The notes under the pieces were generated by a model. It was not told where the DNA came from and made no database searches. It was given only the letters and a program-made list of their open reading frames with translations. A stretch of DNA of 64,000 nt from Maratus speciosus (Eukaryota; Arthropoda; Arachnida; Araneae; Salticidae), in NCBI GenBank assembly GCA_963932465.1, contig OZ010787.1, positions 30,632,087 to 30,696,086 on the forward strand, read 5' to 3'. Below are positions 39,881 to 49,068 of the stretch, one piece after another. Numbering within the stretch: position 1 is the stretch's first letter; each line of letters starts with the position of its first letter. The position numbers and the translations under genes are program-made.

Positions 39881-40582
39881 GTGCAGTTAGTTGCGTATTT
39901 AGACCAATACCATTCAGAAGTCCCCCCCACGCCCCCCCCCCCCCAAAAAAAAAAAGAATTGAGGCCTACACGGAAGTTGAAAATCAAAAATACGTTAAAA
40001 GCAAACTGAAGGATTTGGTAAAACTTGTTGTATCAGTCATTCCTTAATTATTTTTGTTTTATCGATGGTAAAAATTAAAAGTCTGTTAAATATGGATTTT
40101 GAAGTATGCATTATTTAAGAATCATGTATTCAAGATTATGTACCGTTATGATTTTTTATGTAATTTATTAGTTTATTCAGTTGTTCAATAATACGGTATT
40201 CAACATTCAATTTTAGGTATTTTAACTTTTTATTAAGTAATTAAATGATATATAGCAATTAAATAAATATTTTACGATGGAATGAAATGTGTAACGCATT
40301 GTCACATTTAGGTCATTGGACGTCTCATTTAGGATTTAACTACCGTAAATGCGACAAAAATGACCTAAATACCACAATGATATACGACAATTGGCTTATA
40401 TTAAAAATAACGATTCAATTTTTACGAAACAAGTTAGTTTTTAACTAAAGGTACAGTATTCAACATTTTTATACTTATTAAAGTATATATTTATTAACAA
40501 AATGCCAAATATTTTCTAAATGCGACAAAACTATTGGGAATCGCGTCGTATTTAGGCACAATGACCTTACACTCTAATGGTA
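39881..40582. other. AT-rich spacer after the array
   Basis: The stretch begins with a C-run and A-run (about 39922-39954). It then has several occurrences of a taaatgcgaca / tcgtatttagg motif, some in inverted order (atttaggtcatt at 40306 and aatgacctaaat at 40359). I see no gene. The 92-aa frame that crosses 39880 is only the array P frame running into this spacer. Confidence 0.6.
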
Positions 40583-41886
40583 GAGGAAAAGGTGTAAATA
40601 TTGGCACCGTCTTTTGTTTTTGACTTAAAGTGAATTTCATTTGAAACATTGTTAGATTTTTGACATTCATGAACAACTATAACAAGCTTACTAAATCAGA
40701 GGATGCAAAACAATGATTGATATCAATTTTTTCAATTCAAAAACGAAGATTTACAAGAAGCTTCGGAAAAAGCACCAGAAAAAATGGGGTGCAAATATGG
40801 GCCATCGCAAAAAAAAATTACAAAACATATTTTAAAATGTTTTAAAACAGGATAAAATAATTAAAAATAGCAGAGAATTTATTTATTACTGATTTTTTTT
40901 TTTTTTCAGAAATCGAAAACTTGACTGGATTCTTCAGCCCGGCCCAATCTAAGTGTGCTTACTTTTGTACAATATATAGCACATTTAACACACACTTCTC
41001 TGCGAGTGTCTTCACAGAACTTTCCATCAAAAAAGATGCAAGCTAGATCACTCGAGACTGGTTTAGCCCCATCGTTGATATACAGGTTCATATCACCATC
41101 ACTGTCCAGAAGGGAATTTTCAGTGATGAGTTTGAGGATAAATTGTATCGTTTCTTGGGTCGATTTTTTTTAAGGAATTTGCTCTCCCCCCTGCACCCTC
41201 ACCAATCTCTTGCTCCGGGAAAACACAAGGATGTCTTTTTGAGAGCACTTTTGTCAAGCGACTTGTCAACTGAACCTTGCATGGTGAGGCAGTGATGATG
41301 CTTAATCTTGCCGCTTTCCGTCCACAAGTATTGGATCGCTTCTTCATGTTGGGAGCAGAAGATATGTCGACCGAAGAGACTACATTTAAAGTTCCCGGGG
41401 AACATTGTGGTGTTTCAGCAGCCTCAATCATTAGCATAGCTAGAGTTTAATGCGCTTGTATATCAAGGTAATTCGAAAAAGAGTGTCTCCATATTTACAC
41501 CAAGAAAGCGTGCTCATATTTACACCAACTCCAACGAAGAAAGATGGCTACTTTAGCATGTAACCTAATGACGTGCATTACAAAAGACGTGCTTCTAAAA
41601 CTAGCTTCGGATCTTCGCTTTACCAATATCACCGTGACATTATTTTAAACTAACAATAAGGACATTAAAAGAAATCTATTTCAGATACTGTCAAAAGTTT
41701 TCAGCCCTGAACAAACACCAATTTGCACGATAACTCACGCTGAATTCACACTGCTTGAAAAAATATTTCCAACTGCCCTCTATTATCTTATATCTACAAG
41801 TGGCATCTTGTATAATCCTGGCCGCCGGTCTTTAGCAACGCCAGTGGACACTTCGTGAGGGGTGCTCATATTTACACCTTCTCCTC
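40583..41886 (-). mobile_element. Decayed pogo-like element with TA target site
   Basis: Inverted ends gaggaaaaggtgtaaatatt (40583) and the mirror of gaggagaaggtgtaaatatg (ending 41886) are each flanked by TA (40581-40582, 41887-41888), the target of the Tc1/mariner/pogo superfamily. Copies of the end motif also lie inside at about 41490 and 41510. At 1.3 kb it is too short for a full transposase, so a large part has been deleted. The remnant at 40906-41437 supports the pogo-like assignment. Confidence 0.65.
40906..41437 (-). pseudogene. C-terminal remnant of a pogo/Tigger-type (DDE_1) transposase
   Basis: Two minus-strand frames, 41437-41120 and up to 41091-40906, read as one protein if the frame shifts at the A8 run near 41170. 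The first has KAARLSIITASPCKVQL, which resembles the 'K..AIITSSPYK..L' linker that follows the catalytic domain in many animal pogo-like transposases. The second has a DSDGDM acidic stretch and then CIFF..KFCED...CVKCAIYC and GRAEESSQVFDF, resembling the PHD-like zinc ribbon that ends such proteins, with at least two zinc-binding residues changed. The catalytic domain is absent. The family assignment comes from memory of the motifs and is moderately secure. Confidence 0.5.
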
Positions 41887-41947
41887 TAATAATATGTTCA
41901 GATAAATCCCTGAAACAAAGATTAGAGAAGAAAAATAGAAATTACTA

Positions 41948-42345
41948 AACAACAATAGATATATAATGTAAGAATTTTCAAAGTTTAAGTGGTTTAGAAA
42001 TTAAACTTATGCCCCTTTAAAATACTCTCAAGATTCGAGAGCAAATATACGAAATTTCTGTTAAGGCACGTCCAAATGCCAGAATTAATTAGCGTGGAGA
42101 TGTATGGTTATGGAATGGAAGCAAATAAATGGAAATGGAAATATAACTTAATTATTTTGCTAATTAACTTTTAAAAGAATATTGGAAGTATAATTACCAC
42201 TTAAGTTTAGTTCCCAGCTACCAAAATTCCACCAGAAGCTTTATAAAAAAATCTCAAATGATGCACATGGAAAGAAGCATTCATTTTATTTAAAATCTTT
42301 TTATCCGCAAATTCTGGCTGCAGTCAATATTTTAAAACATTACTA
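41948..42345. repeat. Old 400-bp monomer, copy 1
   Basis: It begins aacaacaatagatatataatg and contains gattcgagagcaaatatacg, ggcacgtccaaatgccag, ggttatggaatggaagc and ccaccagaagctttat. It is uninterrupted, 398 bp, and non-coding. The 59 bases before it, back to 41889, hold nothing recognisable. Confidence 0.75.
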
Positions 42346-42958
42346 AACAATAATAGAGATATAATGTATGATTTTTCAAAGTTTAAGCGGTTTAGAACTT
42401 CAAATTATGTTCCTTTAACCCCTTTATTCTCGTTCCCGTGATAGTCACGGGCTGTGTCTTTTATTCAGATTGTTTGATTCCCAACAGTTTTATAAAATAG
42501 TGTAATTGGCTTTATCATGGTATGATTTTACCCATCATTAAATAAGGTCAATATTTATTTTTTCCAAAAAAATGCTGCCAATAAACAATTTTAATTTTAA
42601 ATCGAAATTTAATGCGACCTTTAAGGGGTTAAAAGACTCTCAAGATTCGAAAGCAAATATAAGAAATTTCTTTTATGGCACGTCCAAATGGCAGAATTAA
42701 TTAGCGTGGAGATGTGTGGTTATGGAATGTAAGCAAACATCTGAAAATGAAAAGATAACTTAATTAGTTTACTAATTAACTTTTCAAAAGGTATTGGAAG
42801 TATACTTCCCAGTTAATTTTAATTCCCAGCTTCCAAAATTGCACCAGAAATTTTTGGAAAAATATCTCAAATGATGCACAAGGAAAAAAGCATTCATTTA
42901 TTTTCAAATCTATTTATACGTAAATTCTGGCAGCAGTCAGTACCTTTCGACATTCGTA
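42346..42958. repeat. Old 400-bp monomer, copy 2, interrupted by a MITE
   Basis: Removing the TTAA element at 42419-42628 and one TTAA leaves 399 bp, the same length as copy 1. The insertion site is the TTAA in cctttaaaagactctcaag. Confidence 0.75.
42419..42628. mobile_element. TTAA-flanked MITE, CCCCTTTATTCTCG end
   Basis: TTAA at 42415-42418 and 42629-42632. Ends ccccttta and taagggg are inverted. Next to the left end is a small hairpin (cccgtgatagtcacggg). The middle has the shared core: gattcccaacagttttataa on one side and ttaaataaggtcaatattt with aatgctgccaataaac on the other. Confidence 0.8.
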
Positions 42959-43031
42959 AACAATAATAGATATATACTGTAAGATTTTTCAAAGTTTAAG
43001 AGGTTTAGAAGTTAAAATCGTATTCCTTTAA

Positions 43032-43990
43032 GGAGACTGTGGACGTTAATTGTTTTTTTGTTTTTTTCATCATAGAAATATAAAATTTTGTGCATATATA
43101 CATTTCATCTTAAGTATATAAAATATCTTAAAAGAAATTTCCAATCTTATTATAATTTTAAGATTTAAAAAAATTAAAATTTTAAAATGGAATTTTATAA
43201 TGCTCCGGGCGTCATAATTTTTGAGATTTGTCATAGCTTTTTCATTTTAATCACTTAAAATTCTATAAACAAATCTAAGCATAGTTTTTTTAATCTCTTG
43301 TATAGTTAATTTTTTAGAATTTTTTTTCTAAATTTCATATCGATTTTCATCAAAATTTTGCCTTTTAATGCGTAAAACTCAATTTTTATTATCTTAATGA
43401 ACTCGAATTTCAAAATGCATGCTTAGTTTCTTTTTAAGACGTTTACGCCGGCGTGGTGGGTCACACTCGACTGTCTCAGACGTGACAAGTCTCCGGCTTT
43501 TTGGAAACCAGCATTTCAATACAGAAAACGTTGTTTTACTTAATTAGAACAATTGGGCGATTTAAAGGAACAACAATAGGGGATAAAAGAACAACAATTT
43601 CTCTAAAATCATAGTGGTATCCAAAAAGCCGGAGACTTGACAACCCGGAGACCGTCGAGCGTGACCAACCGCGCCGGCGTGAACGTGTTAAACAATACAT
43701 TTCCTTACTAATTTCATGGGTTTTCATCAAAAATTAAGACACCCAGAGAATTTTAAAAATCTAAAAACGTTGAAAAATCCATTTTGAGAAAAATAGTTTT
43801 AAAGTATACCAAAGGGTCGAAAAATTGTTTGTGTTCAAATTCAATCGCTTGTTGTAACTTTGCGAAAAATAGTCACAGCTGCATGCAGTTTTTCGCAAAT
43901 GGCTCAGAAAAAACGGGAGAATAATAATATGCACAAAAATATTTTTCGATTTTTGGGTCATTTTTGATCAAATGAAGGTCCACGGCCCCC
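43032..43990. mobile_element. 959-bp TTAA-flanked element with GGAGACTGTGGAC ends
   Basis: TTAA at 43028-43031 and 43991-43994. The ends ggagactgtggacgttaat and the mirror of the right end (gggggccgtggaccttc) are imperfect inverted repeats. It is inserted in the same TTAA of the monomer as the element at 42419. It has no transposase and another MITE (43445-43680) lies inside it. Confidence 0.75.
43445..43680. mobile_element. 236-bp MITE with ACGCCGGCG ends
   Basis: Arms of about 70 bp are inverted: acgccggcgtggtgggtcac...caagtctccggctttttgga and the mirror copy ending cgccggcgt. GC-rich ends stand out from the AT-rich host. Target duplication is not clear. The 64-aa minus frame here is only the palindrome read through. 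Confidence 0.75.
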
Positions 43991-44022
43991 TTAAAGGACT
44001 CTGAAGATTCGAAAGCAAATAT

Positions 44023-44173
44023 AATAGCAGCCAACTTTTACGCATTTTTCTTACCACTAAAATTTAACAGTAAAATTTTCCATATTTAATAGGCGAACTC
44101 TGGGATTCAATAAGTCATAAATTTCTGTTAAATTTTAGTGGTAAGCAAAAAAGCTTAAGAGTTTGCAGCTATG
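44023..44173. mobile_element. Solo CATAGCTGCC-family MITE, aaatat duplication
   Basis: Ends aatagcagccaac and tttgcagctatg, with the direct repeat aaatat at 44017-44022 and 44174-44179 (aaatata if the boundary is moved by one). The flanks rejoin to the uninterrupted monomer sequence gaaagcaaatatacgaaat, which confirms the insertion. The inner arms (taccactaaaatttaacag, aaattttagtggtaag) match the core of the array copies. Confidence 0.85.
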
Positions 44174-44195
44174 AAATATACGAAATATCTTTTGA

Positions 44196-44385
44196 CCCCT
44201 TGAGGGGCGGCGGTATATCTATGAAACCACTTAATTTTAATTTCCAAATGCCACAATGACACCAGAATTTTGGTAAAAAATTTTTCGGTTTCTTATGTAT
44301 GTGAAATGTTGCTTTTCCTTTTTTACAAAGAAATTTGTTAGCAAATTCCGGTGTCAATCAATAATTTCAAAATTTTAGCAATGGA
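44196..44385. mobile_element. Truncated TTAA-type MITE, CCCTTGAGGGGCGG end
   Basis: Only the left end is present: ttga (a changed TTAA) and then ccccttgaggggcggcgg. The body has gacaccagaattttgg and caaattccggtgtcaatc as core arms. The right end is missing and the sequence passes into a second copy of the monomer near 44390. Confidence 0.6.
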
Positions 44386-44421
44386 ATTGCTTCGAGAGCA
44401 AATATAGGAAATTTCTTTTAA

Positions 44422-44642
44422 CCCGTTTATTCTCGCTCCCGTGACACTGGGCGGTGTCGGTGTCCCACGGGCTGTGTCTTTTACTCAGATTGTTTCATTC
44501 CCACCAGTTTTATAAAATAGCGTACTTTATTATGGTATCATTTTACCTGTCATTAAATAAGGTGAATATTTCTTTTTCAAAAAAGTGGTGCCAATGAAAA
44601 ATTTGAATTTTTTAACCGTAATTTATTGCGACCGTTAAGGGG
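44422..44642. mobile_element. TTAA-flanked MITE related to 42419
   Basis: TTAA at 44418-44421 and 44643-44646, interrupting the monomer sequence cttttaaggcacg. Core arms are very clear: gattgtttcattcccaccag...ataaaatag and ttaaataaggtgaat...aaaagtggtgccaatg. A short hairpin (cccgtgacactgggcgg...cacggg) follows the left end. Confidence 0.8.
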
Positions 44643-44826
44643 TTAAGGCACGTCCAAATGCCAGAATTAATTAGAGTGGAGATGTATGGTTATGGAATGG
44701 AAGCAAACAAATGGAAATGAAAATATAATTTAATTATTCTGTTAATTAACTTTTCAAAGGTGGTTGGAAGTATAATTCCTACTTAATTTTAATTCCCAGC
44801 TCCCAAAATTCCACCAGTAGCTTTAA

Positions 44827-45037
44827 CCCTTTCAGGAGCAAGGTATTTGTATTTATAAAATGTTGAAATAATTTATTGACACCAGTATTTACAAGAGAAT
44901 TTATTTGTAAACAAGTAAAAACATGTTTTCGCTTATTTAAGAAACGTAAAATTTTCATTATAAAATTCCGGTGCCAATGTGGCAATTAGAGATTAAAATT
45001 ATGTGATGCCGTGACGGCATCACCGCCCTTCAAGGGG
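44827..45037. mobile_element. TTAA-flanked MITE, CCCTTTCAGG end
   Basis: TTAA at 44823-44826 and 45038-45041, inserted in the agctttat site of the monomer. Ends ccctttcaggag and cccttcaagggg. Core arms gacaccagtatttac and aaattccggtgccaatg. Confidence 0.8.
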
Positions 45038-45141
45038 TTAAAGAAAATTCTCAAATGATGCACAAGAAAAAAGTATTCATTTGATTTCAAATCTTTTTAT
45101 CCGTAAATTCTGGCAGCAGTCAGTTTTCTTCAGCATTACTA

Positions 45142-45537
45142 AACAATAATAGATGTATAATGTAAGATTTTTCAATGTTTAAGTGGTTTAGAAGAAAAAA
45201 TAATGTTCCTTTAAAAGACTCTCAAGATTCGATAGCAAATATACGAAATTTCTTTTAAGGCGCTTTCAAATGCCAGAATTAATTAAGGTGGAGATGTATG
45301 GTTATGGAATGAAACCCAATAAATGGAAATAGAAATATAATTTAATTATTTTGCTAATTGACTTTTCAAAGGTGGTTGGAAGTATACTTCCCACTTATTT
45401 TTAATTCCCAGCTGCGAAAATTCCACCAAATGCGTTATAAAAAAATGTCAAATGATGCACAAGAAAAAAAGCATTCATTTGATTTCAAATCTATTTATCC
45501 GTAAATTCTGGCAGCTGTCAGTATATTTCAAAGTTAC
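45142..45537. repeat. Old 400-bp monomer, copy 4
   Basis: It begins aacaataatagatgtataatg, is uninterrupted and ends near ctggcagctgtcagtatatt. It is the last recognisable copy of the tandem run. Confidence 0.72.
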
Positions 45538-46079
45538 AGTAAAACATTACTGGCCATGAAATGGTTAAGTAGATAGTTTTATACTTCTTATTATGGTAAA
45601 TATAAATTTGACTTGCAATTTCGACTCATTTGCCATTAAAAATATATTATGAAAGTGTTTTTCTAATAGAAATTATTAAAATAAAAGGTTCTAAATTGAT
45701 ATATTTTATAAAATGTATCAAACAATCTTTCTTCTCTTAACAATTTTAAGGATATCTTTTAATAGAAAAAATATGCAAACTTAAAACGAAGACAAAATAT
45801 TTATGTTACGTTTCAGAGATTTATATAATTAATAAAAAGAGAACATCTAAATAAGTGACAGATAATCAAATATTCCCGTTTTCAAGAAATGCTTGAAATT
45901 GAGGTAAAGGTTCTTTGAGCTATAAAACGTAAATATTACTCAAATCGAGGATACTTTCAAATCGTAAAAATATACAAATCACATAAATTCTAGAAACAAA
46001 TATAAAATTGTAGCATAGATAAACAGGAGTAAACAAATAGTATACCGATATGTTATGCGTTTAAATTCATAGTGGCTTA
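45538..46079. other. AT-rich relic related to module Q
   Basis: Weak similarity to Q can be followed here, for example gtgacagataatcaaatattccc and attactcaaatcgagg against gacagataatcccatatctc and cttactcaaatctagg near 1825-1925. No gene is visible. Confidence 0.45.
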
Positions 46080-46269
46080 CAGTGTTGCCAGTGGGCTACT
46101 TTTCTAAAATTCAGATTTCTTGATTGATACCATTTTTCTGAAATGGTAAAATTCCATTTGTTTTCGCCTTAATTAATATATCATTAAATAAGGCGAATTT
46201 TACTATTTCAAAAAAGTGGTGTACATTAACAAATCTGAATTTTAAAAAAGTAGCCCACTGGCAACTCTG
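46080..46269. mobile_element. hAT-like MITE with perfect 8-bp duplication
   Basis: Ends cagtgttgccagtgggctac and gtagcccactggcaactctg, flanked by gtggctta on both sides (46072-46079, 46270-46277). CAGTG ends plus an 8-bp duplication identify a hAT-type insertion. The core (gataccatttttctgaaatg, ttaaataaggcgaatttta, aaaaaagtggtgtacatt) is nearly the same as in the TTAA element at 44422. Confidence 0.9.
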
Positions 46270-46415
46270 GTGGCTTAACTCCCATTTTGTTAAATTATCA
46301 AAAAGCAAAATATATATATATTCGTAGCTTTACAATGAACTTAAATTCTGTAACATATCTTAGGATGCTAAAAAGAGGTAGTTTATTAGAATTATCACTT
46401 ACTTCCCGATCTTAA

Positions 46416-46794
46416 CCCCTTGGGTACATTTGACGTCTGAGACGCGTCATGCATTTGGAAATTGCCGCCTTTTTTTCATATTCTCTTCATATCACTATTT
46501 AACACTAGAACGCTCGGAAGGAGTCAATTCGACACCGACCACATGATTAAATGTCCAGTGGCACCAGAATTTTTTTCATAAAATATGTTAAATTTAAGCG
46601 GCACTGAATTACGTTAAATAAATGCGTTAAATAATTTTAAATAAAAATTCTGGATTGAAATATTTTTATGAAACTTGAGTCAAATTTCCGGGCGTTCTAG
46701 TGTTAAAGAAAAAAATTTTGCAGCATATTTCTCTTGGATATGTTGTCAAAATATGTATGAAAGATTTTTGTTTTGAGAATGTGGTGTGAGATGG

Positions 46795-46842
<48 letters not shown>

Positions 46843-46880
46843 GCCAGTGGTAGCTCTGGAACAAATGTGTACCAAAGGGG
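46416..46880. mobile_element. TTAA-type MITE, CCCCTTGGGTAC end, interrupted
   Basis: TTAA at 46412-46415 and a changed copy (ttag) at 46881-46884. Ends ccccttgggtacattt and aatgtgtaccaaagggg are inverted. It has been split by another element (46503-46702) and contains a run of 47 A (46795-46841). Confidence 0.75.
46503..46702. mobile_element. Nested TTAA-flanked MITE, CACTAGAACGC ends
   Basis: TTAA at 46499-46502 and 46703-46706. Ends cactagaacgctcgg and ccgggcgttctagtg are inverted, 200 bp in all. It sits inside the element at 46416-46880. A second, inverted member of this family is at 56219-56397. Confidence 0.85.
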
Positions 46881-46917
46881 TTAGTTACTATCACGATCTT
46901 TCAATTAGTAGTTTTAA

Positions 46918-47118
46918 CCTTCCGACCTCGAATAGGTCTAATCGAACCGTTTCTCTAACTTATTTCATTGGATTTGAACAAGATATTTAATTATATAATA
47001 TGTTAAATAAATGCCACAGAGAACTAATTTAAATAAATATGTTAAATAGTTTAAAATACAATAATGTTGTGAACTATATTTAATCAAGATTAGGTAAAAT
47101 TTTAACGGGTTACAAAGG
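46918..47118. mobile_element. Possible TTAA-flanked MITE, CCTTCCGACC end
   Basis: TTAA at 46914-46917 and 47119-47122. Ends ccttccgacc and ggttacaaagg are only loosely inverted. Size and target site fit the other TTAA elements. Confidence 0.5.
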
Positions 47119-47149
47119 TTAACTGGCTAGATACCTTACGTAAGTAACA

Positions 47150-47234
47150 AAAATACTAATTTTCACACCAATAAATTACTAATTTTCACACCAATACTTA
47201 CTAATTTTCAATACTAATTTTCACACCAATAATA
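47150..47234. repeat. Short tandem repeat of ctaattttcacaccaata
   Basis: About four imperfect copies of ctaattttcacaccaata, spaced 17-27 bp apart, some shortened. Confidence 0.7.
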
Positions 47235-47957
47235 TACTATATTTTCTGAAATTTAACAGCTTTGGAAGATAAAACCTTGTACTTTTAAAGAGGCTAAGAA
47301 TCCCAGGGCAAATAGACGAGGCGTTGTAAATTGGACTGACATTTCTAAAATTCAATATCTGTTAAAAGGTGAAAATTATAGACAATATTTTTCCAAGATA
47401 TCTTGAAAAAAGTTCTTGTAATTCGTGTAATGTAAAATGCCAAGATTTTATACGCCGTCGTTCCTGGATGATTAAGTTTCTAATTCGTGCTAACGGTGTC
47501 TCTGTGCCACAGAACCAGAAACAGAAACCACCCAGTATTTTGCGAGCAAGAGACTAAAAATATGGAATATGATTCATTGCAATATCGAATATCCAATCCA
47601 CCGATCTTGAAGTTTTCGAATCTACTCCTCTCAAAAAAACATTCAAGGACACATAGATCTGTAATTAATGTAAAAGCGTTTCATGAAATTTGAAAATCAT
47701 CATTTTTACGAGTGTAAATACTTGTAAATTAAGGAATATTGTTGTTTTGTCCTTTCATATTTAAAAATTCTACCCTCTTGCTGTGGGAGTGAAGATAAAG
47801 AGTAGAAGATAAATGTCAACAACGGGAATTAAAAACTTATCATTTATTTATTGTTACTGGAAACTAATAAACATGGCAAAACATTAAAACATTGAGTTTT
47901 AAAGATTTTAAAATCGAGATAATAGAAAACTAAATTTTAAGGGAGGACAATATAGAT
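47235..47957. other. AT-rich stretch without recognisable gene
   Basis: A weak match to the 400-bp monomer (aggctaagaatcccagggcaaatagacg) is visible near 47290. The frames at 47369 and 47487 are short, overlap each other and have no recognisable motif. Confidence 0.5.
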
Positions 47958-48106
47958 CAGGGGTGGCCAACTGTACCACGCTAAACACCACTAAAATTTT
48001 ATACTAATCCTTGCCTTATCAAATCATCGAATCTCTGCGATACAAGAAGTCGGCTATTTCTTTGGAAATATAGTGGTATCCGGCATTCCACAGTTGGACA
48101 TCCCTG
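47958..48106. mobile_element. hAT-like MITE, CAGGGGTGG ends
   Basis: Ends caggggtggccaactgt and acagttggacatccctg, flanked by atatagat (47950-47957) and atctagat (48107-48114), an 8-bp duplication with one difference. Core arms caccactaaaattttatac and aatatagtggtatcc. The end resembles gcaggggtggcgaacccg at the end of array module R. Confidence 0.8.
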
Positions 48107-48276
48107 ATCTAGATCGTTAATTATTTATTTATTGTCACAAAAAAATCGATCAGAATTTTTTAAAAGTATTTTAACTGTTTTATACATTGTGTCCTATGTT
48201 GAAGTAGGACAAACATAAAAAGGGAATAGTTTCCGATGGGGTGGGGGTACACGATTTACATATGATTCAATGTTAT

Positions 48277-48424
48277 CATAACTGACAACATGTTACGCTT
48301 TTTTGTACCATACATATTTTATAGAAAATTTTACTTTTTAAACGCCGTAATCAGCTGATTAAATAAGTGAAAAATTTCTATCAAATTTTTGTGGTACAAA
48401 AAAGCAAAAGAGTTGCCAGCCATG
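48277..48424. mobile_element. MITE of the CATAGCTGCC family, diverged
   Basis: Ends cataactgacaac and agttgccagccatg. Inner arms ttttttgtaccatacatattttatag and atcaaatttttgtggtacaaaaaagc are clear. The duplication is degraded (tgttat, taatat). Confidence 0.7.
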
Positions 48425-48902
48425 TAATATGATGCCTGATAATTTATTTTTTTATTATCACAAAAAGTCAAAAGTAGTGCAGATTTTTTCAATTAAAAAG
48501 ATTTAAAGTTAAAAAAATTTGTGTTTTGTTTAAATATTTTAAAAATAAATGTTACGAATCGACGGTATTTCATAAAACGTGTAATACACATGTGTTCTTC
48601 TTTCTCTAAGTCTTGTTATACCACTTATTAAAATAACACTCTAAACTTAAAAGGAAACCCTAATTTCTGCGTTATCATTCCGAGGCTCATTCGGGTTAAT
48701 GTAAGCAGAGCAGCTGGAGAAATGCCAGAAATATCATATTTCCACTTTGGAGATATAATAAGAATTTGTTTTTCACAGACAAAAGTTATATGAGCATTAA
48801 AACGAACTTATTACTCAAATCTCAATTACATTTTATTGCTAAATATATCCATCTCATATAAGTTCCAGAAAGAAATATAAACCTTTAGAAAAGAGATATA
48901 GA

Positions 48903-48955
<53 letters not shown>

Positions 48956-49068
48956 TACTTCCAAACATTAAAAGGTTAGGAAGATAATACCCATTTCTGT
49001 TTTAAAAAAATCTCACAATTTGTATAATATATATATGCATAAAACAAATAAATATCCACACATATATA
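48425..49068. other. AT-rich stretch with A45 tract, partly related to Q
   Basis: The part gagcattaaaacgaacttattactcaaatct (about 48793-48823) matches Q near 1895-1925. A pure run of 45 A lies at 48906-48950. No gene is visible. Confidence 0.55.

Larger units (their letters stand above)
42959..45141. repeat. Old 400-bp monomer, copy 3, expanded by five insertions
   Basis: About 1.78 kb of inserted MITEs split this monomer, and what is left sums to roughly 400 bp. Part of the gaaagcaaatat region appears twice (44009 and 44391), so a short duplication or fusion of two monomer pieces also occurred. Confidence 0.65.

Noticed and set aside
46666..46894. Two minus-strand frames rich in phenylalanine
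   Set aside because: Created by the 47-base A-run read on the other strand.
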